Positions 1 through 9,133 of a stretch of DNA of 39,047 nucleotides are shown here, one piece after another. Source of the stretch: Pararhodospirillum oryzae. Its GTDB lineage: Bacteria; Pseudomonadota; Alphaproteobacteria; Rhodospirillales; Rhodospirillaceae. Both the position numbers and the translations under genes were made by a program. The stretch's first letter is position 1. Each line of letters begins with the position of its first letter. The stretch lies in NCBI RefSeq assembly GCF_007992075.1, contig NZ_BJZO01000039.1:1-39047 (forward strand), written 5' to 3'. The notes below the pieces were generated by a model. It was not told the origin of the DNA. It ran no database searches and was given only the letters and a program-made list of their open reading frames with translations.

Positions 1-20
1 TTTCGGCTGAAAATGCTCTA
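1..20 (+). repeat. Dispersed 20-bp repeat, copy 1
   Basis: TTTCGGCTGAAAATGCTCTA matches 24805-24824 at 18 of 20 positions in the same orientation. Here it lies just past the stop codon of the glycosyltransferase at 31-2301; the other copy is just upstream of a GT2 gene. Function unknown. It could be a remnant of a larger genome-wide repeat. Confidence 0.5.
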
Positions 21-30
21 ATTTTTCGTT

Positions 31-2301
31 TTATCGCGTCGCTTCCTGAACGAAAACTTCAGCAAAACGGCGCCACGTCCGTTCCTTCCGAATGAAAGTG
101 GCCGCCTGTTCACCGCGACGCCGGGCTTCGTCCCGGTTTTTATGAATTTCCTCCAAACACTCGACGAGTTCATCCACCGACGATTCGCCCCATTCCCGCC
201 GGACTCCCTGGGGATCGGTCACGGGGCGCTGATCGCGCAGGGGATAACACGCCCCCTCGCGCAGAATGTCGAGATGTCCGGTATTGGCCGACAGCACGCA
301 GGGAATTCCCATGGCCATGCATTCCATGGCCACGAGGTTGGTCCCTCCCTCGCAGCGGTTGGGAAACACGGCGGCGTCGCATTCGGCCAAAACCCCTGGA
401 ATCTGGGAGCGTTGCAGGAAATGAAGATCCAGAAAGGCTTCCGGCGGCAAACCATTGTCCATGACCCACCGGGTCAGTTGCAACCGGTTGTTCTCGATGC
501 GCGGGGCCACCTTGCACCAGGGTGCCTCGGCGATGTCCAAGGACAAGGCCGGCCAGGGGTTATGCCACGCCGCGACCAGAAGGGCTTCCGGGTGACGGGC
601 ATGAAAGCGGCGGAAGGCTTCCACCACCAGATCCTGCCCCTTGCGAAACTCCAGCTTGCCCCCCGAAAAGACGACGAAGCGGTTGCCCAGGGAACCGCGC
701 CGCTCCAAACGCACCATGTCGGTTTCATCAATGCCCTGGAACGCCAGGCGGACATCGGAAAGGCCCGCTTCTTGCAACAGCCGGCAATTAAATGTCGAGT
801 GGGCAATGATGAAATCATAACGCCGGGCCCGTTTGAGCACTTCCTCGTCAAGACGGGTATTCTCAAACGCAATAACCCCGATGTTCCGCCGTCCAACGAA
901 ACGAGAAGAAGACGGCTCCTCTAAAAATTCATTCCCAAGGGGATGCAAGACATCGATCCCGGGCAAGGTGACCCGTGTCGGAACGTTGCTCTTCAACCGC
1001 TCATCAAGCGAAGCGAATTCATCGTTTAGCGGAGCCAGCCGGCTGCGGGTTTCGGTCCGCAGGGTGTTCATGATCGGCTGCGCCAGCAGCAGGGGCGGCG
1101 CCCCGCGTTCCATGAGATACAAGGCCGTGTGCGTGCCCACCAGTCCCCAGCCATGGACCTCGGTCAGGGTCCAGGGGATCCCAAGCCGGACCGGCGGAGT
1201 CCCCGTGGCATCCTGGACGTTCCTGCCCGGCGCCGGGGCTCCCGCCGAGGCCACGGGAGAAGCGACCGGTGCCAGGCATCCGGGATGGGCGGCGCCCACG
1301 GCGACGATAATATCCCAAAAGGCGCGCAGCTCCTCGGGCGTATCCAGGTAGGTTGCCCGCAGCGGATTTTCGCCAAAGGCCCCGGAAAAGCCCTCTTGGG
1401 GAAACTTGGCCAGAAAACGCGCGGCGTACCCGCGCCAAACCTCGTCAAGACGGCCCGTCGAGTAATGGATGATGGGAATATCGGTCGCGACGGCCAGACG
1501 ATAGCCCGCCTGGAAAGCACGCCAGGTGAAATCCGTGTCGTACAGGTGAAAGCCGTCGAAGTGCTCGGCATCGAACCCCACCCGTTCGGCGACCTCCCGC
1601 CGGCAGGCAAAGCAGAGCCCATCCAGGGCCTGGATCCCCTCCGCGACCGGGCCCGACACCCCATAGACGTCAACGCGCAAGCGTCCGCTCGCCCGGTCCC
1701 GGGTCGCGACCTGTCCCCGCGCGCCCCGCCATCCGCCCTGAATCCAGGCTGGGCCGGCCAGCCGGGTGGTGCCGGCGAACCCCACCACGTCGAAGCGGGC
1801 CAGATGGCCCAGAAGCCGATCCGCGAAGTCGGGGGCCAGGATCTCCACGTCATCATGGGAAAAAATCAGGATCTCGCCTTGAGCCTGGCTCAGGGCACGC
1901 GTGTAGGCCTCGCACAGCGAGCGGGCATCGCGCAGAAGAACAAGTTCGAACGGACGGCCCTGGAACAGGCGCTGGTACAAGGCGGTAATCGCGGCGGAAC
2001 GCTCGTCGCTGATCGAACACACGATCACCGAGACAAACGGCAGGGCCCCCGCCCGGGATGGAGAGGAAGAGGGAGGCACGCGCGCCCCCGCCCGCGCGGC
2101 GCGCGCCGCGGTTTCCAGCAGCTCCAGCCGGACGGCGTGATCCTCCTGGCGGGCGGACAAATAGCGGGCAAAGGCGCCCAGCGCCTCCGACCAGCGGCCC
2201 GCCTGGGCCTGCCCGCGCGCGTGGGCGACGAGCGCCGCCATCGATGAGTCCGGCCCGTTGGCCGCGCCACCACCAGGAGATTGAATCGTCGGATCCGGCA
2301 T
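31..2301 (-). CDS. Two-domain glycosyltransferase (GT2-like + GT4-like)
   Basis: A 756-residue protein with two glycosyltransferase modules. After a short helical N-terminus (about 20-70), residues 88-300 look like a GT2 (GT-A fold) domain: SVIVCSISDE, then FSHDDVEIL (147-155) as the acidic nucleotide/metal motif and LYDTDFTWRA (253-262) as the downstream acidic motif. After an Ala/Pro linker (about 340-368), residues 370-750 are GT-B, GT4-like: FSGGKLEFRKG (545-555) and the E-x7-E-type region CEGGTNLVAMECMAMG (650-665). It should add two sugars, or one sugar with a second module for acceptor choice, to a surface glycan or glycoprotein in the cytoplasm; the substrate cannot be told from sequence. 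It is the last gene seen of the minus-strand operon that begins with gmd, 188 nt after the rfbC-like gene. Start ATG is preceded by a G-run. Confidence 0.85.
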   Translation of the reverse strand: MPDPTIQSPGGGAANGPDSSMAALVAHARGQAQAGRWSEALGAFARYLSARQEDHAVRLELLETAARAARAGARVPPSSSPSRAGALPFVSVIVCSISDERSAAITALYQRLFQGRPFELVLLRDARSLCEAYTRALSQAQGEILIFSHDDVEILAPDFADRLLGHLARFDVVGFAGTTRLAGPAWIQGGWRGARGQVATRDRASGRLRVDVYGVSGPVAEGIQALDGLCFACRREVAERVGFDAEHFDGFHLYDTDFTWRAFQAGYRLAVATDIPIIHYSTGRLDEVWRGYAARFLAKFPQEGFSGAFGENPLRATYLDTPEELRAFWDIIVAVGAAHPGCLAPVASPVASAGAPAPGRNVQDATGTPPVRLGIPWTLTEVHGWGLVGTHTALYLMERGAPPLLLAQPIMNTLRTETRSRLAPLNDEFASLDERLKSNVPTRVTLPGIDVLHPLGNEFLEEPSSSRFVGRRNIGVIAFENTRLDEEVLKRARRYDFIIAHSTFNCRLLQEAGLSDVRLAFQGIDETDMVRLERRGSLGNRFVVFSGGKLEFRKGQDLVVEAFRRFHARHPEALLVAAWHNPWPALSLDIAEAPWCKVAPRIENNRLQLTRWVMDNGLPPEAFLDLHFLQRSQIPGVLAECDAAVFPNRCEGGTNLVAMECMAMGIPCVLSANTGHLDILREGACYPLRDQRPVTDPQGVRREWGESSVDELVECLEEIHKNRDEARRRGEQAATFIRKERTWRRFAEVFVQEATR

Positions 2302-2489
2302 GCGCCCCCCCGCAGGTCCTTTGTCTCGCCCCGCACTGGCCGAGAATCGACCTGAATAAACCAGTAAAAAGGGAATGAACTCTGACGCTCCCGTCGGACT
2401 TTTACAAAAACCGCGCCCGAGCCTCGATCTTCAAAGGGAAGCAGGCTGCTGTTCCCTCCCAAGAACCGATTTATTCCCAGCCGTGTTTT

Positions 2490-3041
2490 TTAGAAAAAAT
2501 CAGTGAGTTTGGCAAGGGAAGGTGCTCGCGAATCCTTATCCGACAGAATGGATCCTGCAAAATCTGGCCACGGAATCGAAAGAACCGGATCCTTCCAATG
2601 CAAGGAGCGATCACAATCAGGAGCATAGTAGGATGTTACTTTATAAATAACTTCAGTATTGGTTTCCAATGTACAAAAACCATGGGCAAAACCTTCTGGT
2701 ACATACATCTGGGTTCCGTTTTCTTCACCCAGGATTGCCCAGACCGATCGACCAAAGGTTGGCGATTCCCGCCGCAGATCCACGGCCACATCCATGATCG
2801 CGCCACGGGGGACGCGCACCAGCTTGGCCTGGGCCTGGGGCGCCGCCTGATAGTGCAACCCCCGCACTGTTCCTCGCTCACGGGAGAGGGAATGGTTGTC
2901 CTGGACAAACTCAGGGTCCAGACCCGTTATCTCGTGGAAAAGTCGGCGGTTCCATGTTTCCGAAAAAAATCCGCGCGCATCGCTAAAGCGTCTCGGCGTT
3001 ATCAGGAAAACATCGGGAATCGGAAGACGCTCAATATACAT
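2490..3041 (-). CDS. rfbC: RmlC/RfbC-like dTDP-4-dehydrorhamnose 3,5-epimerase
   Basis: A 183-residue cupin epimerase of normal family length. Visible family features are FSDARGFFSETW near the N-terminus, RGLHYQ with the catalytic base His63, the cupin core (VDLRRESPTFG), PEGFAHGF (115-122) and Tyr133 in VIYKVT, the usual proton donor. In the classic pathway it turns dTDP-4-keto-6-deoxyglucose into the L-rhamnose precursor. The rest of that pathway (rfbA, rfbB, rfbD) is not in this window, while rfbF and rfbG (CDP-4-keto-6-deoxyglucose) are. The true substrate may therefore be a different 4-keto-6-deoxy sugar nucleotide, or the partners lie elsewhere. It starts 4 nt after the stop of the upstream GT2 gene, so the two are probably translationally coupled. 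The family call is secure; the substrate is inferred. Confidence 0.9.
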   Translation of the reverse strand: MYIERLPIPDVFLITPRRFSDARGFFSETWNRRLFHEITGLDPEFVQDNHSLSRERGTVRGLHYQAAPQAQAKLVRVPRGAIMDVAVDLRRESPTFGRSVWAILGEENGTQMYVPEGFAHGFCTLETNTEVIYKVTSYYAPDCDRSLHWKDPVLSIPWPDFAGSILSDKDSRAPSLAKLTDFF

Positions 3042-3045
3042 AACC

Positions 3046-3870
3046 TCACCCTACCGACGGAAAATACAATAAATTAAACCTACTTTTTAGGTTTTCCTTT
3101 GCAAGAGAGTTCTTGTTTTTTTCATATTGCCATCTGGAAACATAAGTCTTCATATTCTTATCCTTAAAATCACCATACCTTTTTTGTAATTCATTATTCT
3201 TAGTCTGATTGACACGTTCCGCATCCCCCAGATACCCGTGCAATACGGGAAGATCGATGTAAACCTGCCCCCACCCAAAATGAGTGTAACGCTGCACCAT
3301 GTCCTGATCTTCAAAATAGGCTGGCGTGTAAATTTCGTCAAAGAGCCCCAGTTCCGTGACCGCCGTGGCGCGGATGATCGCAACCGCCCCGGTTATAAAG
3401 GCAAATTCCCCCCGCTTGCCCTGATCCACCGTCGCCGGCATCAGCAAGCGACGCCCGCCCCCCAGCGGGGTTTCTGTATAGGCAAACGGCCCGCCCAACG
3501 CCGCGTGTGGTGTCGCCTCCATGGCGTCAACCAAGACATCGGCCCATTCCGGTTGACCAAAAAGAACATCGCTATTGATAGTGATAAAATAATCAAAACC
3601 ATTTGGGAAAATGGTTTTTCCCCTGGCATAGCTGCGGTTATGCCCGGCTCCGTACCCGATATTCTCGGGCAGTAGTTCCGCCGTCACTCTTTTTTGCGCC
3701 GGCACCCAGGCTCGCAGAAGATCGCGGGTCGGCGCGTCTGACCCTTGGTCAATGATATGCAAATGACAATTTCGCCCTGGAGGTGCCCACTCCAGGTTGG
3801 AAAGAAGATTGCCCGTGTACCGGGGAGAATCCCAAACGAGTAGACTAATCAGAGTACGGGGACGCGACAT
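3046..3870 (-). CDS. GT2-family glycosyltransferase
   Basis: A 274-residue GT-A fold glycosyltransferase of the rhamnosyltransferase-like GT2 type. Early segments ISLLVWDSP and LHIIDQGSDAPT form the Rossmann-like nucleotide-binding half. NIGYGAGHNRSY resembles the N-x-G-x-g-x-g-x-N motif of rhamnosyl transferases, FITINSDVLFG carries the acidic motif, and EIYTPAYFEDQDMVQRY holds the C-terminal ED motif. No membrane segment is seen, so it acts in the cytoplasm on a lipid- or protein-linked acceptor. I chose the ATG at 3870 over a TTG one codon earlier because AGAGGG sits about 9 nt before it. It lies 33 nt after the GT61 gene and 4 nt before the rfbC-like gene. The 3' part is more AT-rich than its neighbours, which fits separate acquisition. 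Sugar specificity unknown. Confidence 0.85.
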   Translation of the reverse strand: MSRPRTLISLLVWDSPRYTGNLLSNLEWAPPGRNCHLHIIDQGSDAPTRDLLRAWVPAQKRVTAELLPENIGYGAGHNRSYARGKTIFPNGFDYFITINSDVLFGQPEWADVLVDAMEATPHAALGGPFAYTETPLGGGRRLLMPATVDQGKRGEFAFITGAVAIIRATAVTELGLFDEIYTPAYFEDQDMVQRYTHFGWGQVYIDLPVLHGYLGDAERVNQTKNNELQKRYGDFKDKNMKTYVSRWQYEKNKNSLAKENLKSRFNLLYFPSVG

Positions 3871-3903
3871 CAAGCAAACCCTCTTGGAGCCGAAACAATC
3901 GCC

Positions 3904-5115
3904 TCATGACGTCATCTGAGCAAAAGCAAGATCCAGCATGGCGTGCAGCCGCCCCAGATCCACCGTCAGATCCCCGTCCCCCGGATCCGGCGTGCGGTCA
4001 AGCAGGCGCCCATAATGCTGGCCTCGCAACCGGGTCAACATCCAGTAGCACGGCTGCGGCATCTGGGCCGGGACGATTTCAATCAGCGCCGCTTCCGGGC
4101 GTGCGAACAGCATGTTGGTATTCCCCGCACCGTGGGGCGCGACAACGATGTCAGCCTCGGCGAACAAGATGGCCTGTTCGCGAACACTCAAGCCTCCCAA
4201 CGTCACGACTTCAAAGCCCCGTGCCTGCAAGGACGCCACCAAGGCCGCCTCGTCGCGCACACGCCGGGCCCGGGCATCAGCCCGGCTGACATACAAACGC
4301 CGTCCCGCTTTGCGTCCCTCGACCTTGAAGGCTCGACGCAGCACCGAGGAAAGCCAGTTGACTTGCTCGACTGTATAACCACCAGGAGAAAAATACGAAG
4401 AAAAATATAGTTTTTCCACAAAAGCACGACGACAATTCAGCATAATAAATTTATTTTTTAATCCAAGTGCCTCCAGGGTTTCTCGTTGATAGGTGTTCAA
4501 GGAACCGGTTGGAAGCAGGATTGGGATGGATTCAGGGGGATTGAATTTTGAAATAGCCCAAAGCCTTGAAAGAGAATCAACAATCCAATGAAAATAGTTC
4601 CCGAAAGAAAATCTTCCGGCAACGAACAAAGCCTCACCATCCACGCGTTGGTCCGGATCCAAGTCCTCATATAATTTAATTTTTACCGATTGATTTCCCA
4701 CCCTATAATCAACCCACTCTTTCATCTGCTCCTTCAAAACAGATGTTCCGTAAGACCCATTGTACGTATCGTCAAGAGCCAAGCCCGGACGCACAAAAAT
4801 ATTGAATGGATTATGCATAAAGGGAACAGAGCACAGGCGGTCGATCGTCACCCCGTCAAGCCGGGCGAGAAAAGCCGGTTCAATGGACAGCAGCGCTTCC
4901 CCGTTGGGCCCTGGATCCAGGGGAAATCCCCACGGACGCCCATCCGTGATCGCGGCCACGTCGTTGGAATCGAGAACGAGATCGGGCAAGGGAACGGACA
5001 CGGTTTGACCAGGGCGCACGAAACAAACCGTGTCCGGCTCTTGCAAGCCGGCAAGGGCCGGCACCGGCCGGCACCAGCGCTCGATGGGAACGTACTCGAA
5101 GGTCCGCAGCGTCAT
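3904..5115 (-). CDS. GT61-family glycosyltransferase (DUF563)
   Basis: A 403-residue protein of the GT61/DUF563 type. The hallmarks are FGNYFHWIVDSLSRLW (His-Trp at about 176-177), RRLYVSRADARARRVRDE, and AEADIVVAPHGAGNTNMLFARPEAALIEI, the nucleotide-sugar binding part. Known family members include xylosyl/arabinosyltransferases of plants and capsule or exopolysaccharide enzymes of bacteria. A UDP-xylose synthase is encoded at 33101-34057, but a link is only a guess. The frame is open to an ATG at 5172, but I prefer ATG 5115 because GGGCAGGCAGGG precedes it and no ribosome site precedes the longer start. The middle of the gene (about 4380-4800) is markedly AT-richer than its ends. Part of the gmd-led minus-strand operon. 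Confidence 0.87.
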   Translation of the reverse strand: MTLRTFEYVPIERWCRPVPALAGLQEPDTVCFVRPGQTVSVPLPDLVLDSNDVAAITDGRPWGFPLDPGPNGEALLSIEPAFLARLDGVTIDRLCSVPFMHNPFNIFVRPGLALDDTYNGSYGTSVLKEQMKEWVDYRVGNQSVKIKLYEDLDPDQRVDGEALFVAGRFSFGNYFHWIVDSLSRLWAISKFNPPESIPILLPTGSLNTYQRETLEALGLKNKFIMLNCRRAFVEKLYFSSYFSPGGYTVEQVNWLSSVLRRAFKVEGRKAGRRLYVSRADARARRVRDEAALVASLQARGFEVVTLGGLSVREQAILFAEADIVVAPHGAGNTNMLFARPEAALIEIVPAQMPQPCYWMLTRLRGQHYGRLLDRTPDPGDGDLTVDLGRLHAMLDLAFAQMTS

Positions 5116-5264
5116 CCCTGCCTGCCCTTGCACCGTCGCGTCAACGGCCGTCGATCCAGGTCGTGCCCCCATGGGAACATGGGCGCGTTTTTCCGGTCTC
5201 CTGGCCGGAAAGGCGCCCCCCCGCGTCCCTTCACCAGGCGCCGCTTCGAAAGCGGAGCGTCGCG

Positions 5265-6218
5265 TTAAACGGCCAGGGTCGGGGCCTTGTGCTCAAGGAA
5301 CCAGTCATAGGTCAGACGCAGCCCGTCGCGCAACGAGGTGGGCGCGGTCCATCCCAGCGCCGCCAGCCGGCTGACATCGGACAGCTTGCGCGGCGTTCCA
5401 TCGGGCTTGCTGGCATCAAAGACGAACTCTCCTTGATAGCCGACAACCTCCGCCAGAAGGGACGCGAGTTCCCGAATGGTCACTTCCGAGCCGGCGCCCA
5501 CATTGACGTGAGGTTCACCCGAATAGTTTTTCATCAGGAAAACCATGGCGTCCGCCGCGTCCGCCGCGAACAGGAATTCGCGTCGGGGCGTGCCACTGCC
5601 CCAGATTTCCACCGTCTTCTCACCCCGGACCTTGGCGTTATGAATTTTCACCATCAAGGCCGGCGCGACGTGACTGCTCTGCAGGTCGAAGTTATCCCGA
5701 TATCCATACAAGTTCGTGGGCATCGCGGAAATGAAATCGGAGCCGTATTGACGGCGGTAGGCCTGGCACAACTTGATTCCGGCGATTTTGGCGACCGCAT
5801 ACCATTCGTTGGTCGGCTCCAGTGGCCCGCTCAGCAAGGCGTCTTCCTGGATCGGTTGCGGCGCCAGGCGCGGATAAATGCACGTCGATCCCAGGAACAG
5901 GAGCTTGCGCACCCCCACCCGATGGGCGGCATGGATGATGTTCGCTTCCAAGATCAGGTTGTCATAGATGAACTCGGCCGGCCGGGTGCTGTTGGCCAGG
6001 ATCCCGCCCACGGTGGCCGCGGCCACGAAAACCGCGTCGGGTTTCTCGGCCGCCATCCATGCTTCCACGTCGGCCTGGCGGCGCAGGTCCACCTGGGCGC
6101 GGGGAACCGTCAGGACCTCGCAGTTTTCCTGGGCCAGGCGGTCGACGATGGCCGATCCAACCATGCCCCGATGGCCGGCCACCCAGACCCGCTTCCCGGC
6201 AAGCGCAAACTCTTCCAT
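5265..6218 (-). CDS. fcl: GDP-L-fucose synthase
   Basis: A 317-residue short-chain dehydrogenase/reductase that epimerises and reduces GDP-4-keto-6-deoxy-D-mannose to GDP-L-fucose with NADPH. The nucleotide-binding GHRGMVG is at 15-21. The catalytic triad is Ser111 (GSTCIYP), Tyr140 and Lys144 (YAVAK). The segment [25 protein letters not shown] is typical of Fcl/WcaG. The open frame extends 39 codons upstream, but that part (rich in Arg, Ser and Gly) looks non-coding, and the ATG at 6218 gives the normal length. It lies 130 nt downstream of gmd, the enzyme that supplies its substrate, so the two genes form a complete GDP-mannose to GDP-L-fucose route. Downstream is the GT61 gene. Confidence 0.95.
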   Translation of the reverse strand: MEEFALAGKRVWVAGHRGMVGSAIVDRLAQENCEVLTVPRAQVDLRRQADVEAWMAAEKPDAVFVAAATVGGILANSTRPAEFIYDNLILEANIIHAAHRVGVRKLLFLGSTCIYPRLAPQPIQEDALLSGPLEPTNEWYAVAKIAGIKLCQAYRRQYGSDFISAMPTNLYGYRDNFDLQSSHVAPALMVKIHNAKVRGEKTVEIWGSGTPRREFLFAADAADAMVFLMKNYSGEPHVNVGAGSEVTIRELASLLAEVVGYQGEFVFDASKPDGTPRKLSDVSRLAALGWTAPTSLRDGLRLTYDWFLEHKAPTLAV

Positions 6219-6347
6219 GACGGTTCTCTTTTTTCTGCCGTTGTCTTTCGGACCGGTCGTCCCTGAAAATCCCTGGAGAGGGGGGCTCTTGCCCGCCCTC
6301 TCTTCGCTCAAGGACGCCCGCCGAGGGTCGCGCAAGGCGCAGGCGCG

Positions 6348-7397
6348 TTAGAAACGCCCCTCGCGGATCAGCTTGCGGTCCGCTTCCATCATTTCCACCA
6401 CCAGGTCTTCCAGGGGCGTCGTGTGCTGCCAGCCCAGCTTTTCGCGCGCCTTGGTCGGATCGCCCAGCAGCAGATCCACCTCGGTCGGACGGAAGTAGCG
6501 GGGATCGACGGCGACAAGCACCTTGCCCGACGCGACGTCGAGGCCCTTTTCCTCGACCCCTTCGCCCTGCCAGGTCAGCGTGCGGCCGATGTGAGCGAAC
6601 GCCAGTTCCACGAACTCGCGCACCGAACGGGTCACGCCCGTGGCCAGGACGTAGTCGTCGGGGGTGTCCTGCTGCAAAATGCGCCACATGCCTTCAACGT
6701 AGTCGCGGGCGTGGCCCCAGTCGCGCTTGGCATCCAGGTTGCCCAGGAACAAGGTTTCCTGGCGCCCGGCCTCGATCGCGGCAACCGCCCGGGTGATCTT
6801 GCGAGTAACGAAGGTTTCGCCCCGCACCGGGCTTTCATGGTTGAACAAGATCCCGTTCGAGGCGTGCATCTGATACGCCTCGCGATAATTGACCGTGATC
6901 CAGTAGGCATACAGCTTGGCCGCCGCGTAGGGACTGCGCGGATAGAACGGCGTGGTTTCCTTCTGGGGGATCTCCTGGACCTTGCCGAACAGCTCCGAGG
7001 TCGAGGCCTGATAAAAACGGCACGTCTTCTCGATGCCAAGGATCCGGATGGCTTCAAGAATGCGCAGCGTTCCAATCGCGTCGGCATTGGCGGTGTATTC
7101 CGGAGTCTCGAAGCTGACCGCGACATGGCTTTGCGCGGCCAGGTTATAGATTTCATCCGGATGAATCTGCTGAACCAGGCGAATCAGATTCGTGGAATCC
7201 GTGAGGTCGCCGTAATGCATGAAGAAGCGTGTTTCGCCCTCATGCGGGTCCGTGTACAGATGCTCGACCCGCCCCGTGTTAAACGACGAGGAACGACGCT
7301 TGACGCCGTGAACCTCGTATCCCTTGCCCAACAGGAGTTCGGCCAGATACGCGCCATCCTGGCCCGTGATGCCGGTAATTAACGCTTTTTTGCTCAT
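6348..7397 (-). CDS. gmd: GDP-mannose 4,6-dehydratase
   Basis: A 349-residue extended short-chain dehydrogenase that converts GDP-D-mannose to GDP-4-keto-6-deoxy-D-mannose, the first step to GDP-L-fucose. The cofactor motif GITGQDG is at 9-15. Catalytic residues are Thr133 and Glu135 (STSE), Tyr157 and Lys161 (YAAAK). [16 protein letters not shown] and [17 protein letters not shown] are diagnostic of Gmd. The reading frame is open for another 111 codons upstream, but that part is Arg-rich, has no family similarity, and MSKKALITG is the usual Gmd start. First gene of the minus-strand sugar operon that continues through fcl, GT61, GT2, the rfbC-like gene and the GT2/GT4 fusion. Its promoter should lie in 7398-7788, divergent from the 90-aa gene. 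Confidence 0.96.
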   Translation of the reverse strand: MSKKALITGITGQDGAYLAELLLGKGYEVHGVKRRSSSFNTGRVEHLYTDPHEGETRFFMHYGDLTDSTNLIRLVQQIHPDEIYNLAAQSHVAVSFETPEYTANADAIGTLRILEAIRILGIEKTCRFYQASTSELFGKVQEIPQKETTPFYPRSPYAAAKLYAYWITVNYREAYQMHASNGILFNHESPVRGETFVTRKITRAVAAIEAGRQETLFLGNLDAKRDWGHARDYVEGMWRILQQDTPDDYVLATGVTRSVREFVELAFAHIGRTLTWQGEGVEEKGLDVASGKVLVAVDPRYFRPTEVDLLLGDPTKAREKLGWQHTTPLEDLVVEMMEADRKLIREGRF

Positions 7398-7788
7398 CAG
7401 GGTTCGCTTCTTGGTCAAGGGAAAACCGACGCCGATCGTGAGTCGCGCCTTTTCGGCGCAAGGTGAAGCCCTCCCTTGGAGGGGGAACGTTCCTTGCGGG
7501 TTGAAAAGGCGCAAAAAACAACGGCGCGAAAGGTTCACGGTGATTTCATCGCCACCGCGAACGCTCCGGGCCACATTCGTCGGCACCTTAAGTAGCTTTT
7601 CCAGGGAGTCCTCTTCAAGGTCTTTCCCGCCCGGTCGCTGCGGACGGGAAGGCCGGAAGAGGGGAGCGGACACCTTGACGCCGCGGGCCTGCTTATGCCT
7701 CAATAAGACGCGCCATCTTGATAGATGCACCTATCCCGTTCCAAAGACAGTCGAATTCCAATCGCATCGAGAGCTGAAGAGGATTCCC
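7398..7788. promoter_or_regulatory. Divergent intergenic region (gmd / 90-aa gene)
   Basis: A 391-nt non-coding stretch between divergently transcribed genes, so it must hold two promoters; I cannot assign -35/-10 boxes with confidence. It contains a small hairpin at 7469-7483 (CCCTCC, CTT loop, GGAGGG). Open frames cross the region on both strands, but they are N-terminal extensions without family similarity. Confidence 0.55.
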
Positions 7789-8061
7789 ATGGGCCACTTT
7801 GATGAAGTCGAAGAAGCCTGGAACCTGAGCGATTCGGCACGTGAGTACGCGGAACGCGTCGGCGGCACGCCGTCCGTGGACGATTACATGGCCAATGTGT
7901 TTTCCAGTTATCCCCTCATCGACATGGAACGGACCCAGCGCGAAGGCGGACAACCGATTGAAAAGATTTTTTTCAAAAATCCTTATGGCCTTCAGTGGCG
8001 TGAACAGTACAAGGACTGGATCCCGTTCCGTCACGGGGAAATCGATATCAAGAACGTCTGA
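7789..8061 (+). CDS. Hypothetical 90-residue protein
   Basis: I do not recognise this protein. It is a soluble, mostly acidic 90-residue chain starting MGHFDEVEEAWNLSD, with no signal peptide or membrane segment and two Trp near the C-terminus (LQWREQYKDWIPFRHG). The frame is open much further upstream, but I chose ATG 7789 because AAGAGGA precedes it and the upstream extension shadows the gmd region. The stop is 56 nt before the methyltransferase at 8118, so the two are probably co-transcribed. It could be a partner of the methyltransferase or an adaptor for surface-glycan synthesis; nothing in the sequence decides this. Confidence 0.7.
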   Translation: MGHFDEVEEAWNLSDSAREYAERVGGTPSVDDYMANVFSSYPLIDMERTQREGGQPIEKIFFKNPYGLQWREQYKDWIPFRHGEIDIKNV

Positions 8062-8117
8062 ACAAAGCGATTGATTCCTATATACTCGATTATTTTTTTG
8101 AGAAAGTTTCCCTGGTG

Positions 8118-9083
8118 ATGGCCCTTCCTTCGCTGCTGACTTACGACGTGGAGTCCGAACAAGGTCTCTCGGACGTTCCCCCCGGGCTGTCCCTTGCCCT
8201 GGAGCCTCGCTTTCCCCAGGATCCGGCCCAGGACGAGCGCCTGTCGGCCCTGATGGGCCGCTATACCACCGCGTCTTTGCACGGTGTCGCGCCGGCTGCG
8301 TTCCGGTCCCATGTCGAGGGCGCCCTGGGCACGATTGATGCCGAGATCGAAGGCTACGCGGCCGACGAGATCCACCGCCAGCGCGACCTTTCCATCCGCT
8401 TTCACTGGGGACACGACCACGACTTCGGGGACTTCTCCGTGTCGGGACGCATGGGGCGGCGCCATCTCACGTTGATGCGCAATTTCATGCACGCCTTCCC
8501 CGTCGACGACGCGACGTTCGCCGGTCGCGATGTCCTGGACGTCGGATGCTGGACCGGGGGGACGACCCTGCTGCTGGCGGCGCTTGGCGCCCGGGTCACG
8601 GCCCTGGAGGAAGTCCGCAAGTATGCGCGCATGGCCCAGTATCTGCTGGACTCCTTTGGCGTTCCCGGGCGGGTTCTCGATCACAGCCTGTATGCCCTCG
8701 ACGCCCGCGAGGCCTACGACGTGATCTATGTGCCGGGGGTGATTTACCACCTGTCCGACCCTCTCCTGGCGCTGCGCCTGCTGTGCAATGCCACCCGCGT
8801 TGGCGGATGCATTCTGGTGGAATCCGAAGGCATCAACGTGGCGGGCGCCCTGTGCCGCTACGAGGGCAGCGTGCTGACCCATTCCGGCAGCCAGGAAGAG
8901 CTGAGCCGGGGGGGCTGGAACTGGTATTCCCCCTCGCCCCTGGCCCTGGCCCGTCTGCTGTGGGGCGCCGGGTTCGACGACATTTCCATTGCCTGGATGG
9001 ACAACCGGGTTTATGCGCATGCGCGCAAAACGTGTCGTAGCGCCATCACCCGGGCCGGCCTGTCGCGCCCCGACGTTCCCTAG
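8118..9083 (+). CDS. SAM-dependent methyltransferase (CmoB/DUF1698-like)
   Basis: A 321-residue class I methyltransferase. The SAM-binding motif I is VLDVGCWTGG (139-148); the Trp in GCWTGG is typical of the CmoB/Methyltransf_9 (DUF1698) type. The following strand ends in TALEE, and YDVIYVPGVIYHLSDPLLALRLL is motif IV-like with the family's GVxYH segment. About 130 residues precede motif I and may bind the acceptor. Because the neighbours are sugar genes and exporters, methylation of a sugar or glycan is more likely than the tRNA role of CmoB, but this is inference. A GTG directly precedes the ATG and could also be used. The gene ends 3 nt before a strong hairpin (9087-9113). Confidence 0.82.
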   Translation: MALPSLLTYDVESEQGLSDVPPGLSLALEPRFPQDPAQDERLSALMGRYTTASLHGVAPAAFRSHVEGALGTIDAEIEGYAADEIHRQRDLSIRFHWGHDHDFGDFSVSGRMGRRHLTLMRNFMHAFPVDDATFAGRDVLDVGCWTGGTTLLLAALGARVTALEEVRKYARMAQYLLDSFGVPGRVLDHSLYALDAREAYDVIYVPGVIYHLSDPLLALRLLCNATRVGGCILVESEGINVAGALCRYEGSVLTHSGSQEELSRGGWNWYSPSPLALARLLWGAGFDDISIAWMDNRVYAHARKTCRSAITRAGLSRPDVP

Positions 9084-9086
9084 AAT

Positions 9087-9113
9087 CTGTCCGTTTCACG
9101 TTGAAGCGGACAG
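9087..9113 (+). terminator. Hairpin terminator after the methyltransferase gene
   Basis: CTGTCCGTTTCA and TGAAGCGGACAG form a 12-bp stem with one G-U pair and a 3-nt loop, starting 3 nt after the stop codon. The T-rich CCTTTTGTTTG follows about 10 nt later, so it fits a transcription terminator or a transcript-stabilising hairpin. Confidence 0.6.
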
Positions 9114-9133
9114 GCGTTGGATCCTTTTGTTTG

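Noticed and set aside
1129-2247. Long plus-strand open frame (372 codons) antisense to the GT2/GT4 gene
   Set aside because: Gly/Arg/Pro/Gln-rich, no domain, and fully antisense to a gene with clear glycosyltransferase motifs; typical of GC-rich coding DNA.
5190-5211. TTTCCGG/CCGGAAA hairpin between fcl and GT61 as a terminator
   Set aside because: Only 7 bp and no following T-run on the minus strand; may be chance in GC-rich DNA.
6219-6335. 39-codon N-terminal extension of fcl
   Set aside because: Outside the family's length and not hydrophobic enough for a signal; the internal ATG fits.
7398-7730. 111-codon N-terminal extension of gmd
   Set aside because: No similarity to Gmd, Arg/Leu-rich; MSKKALITG is the normal family start.
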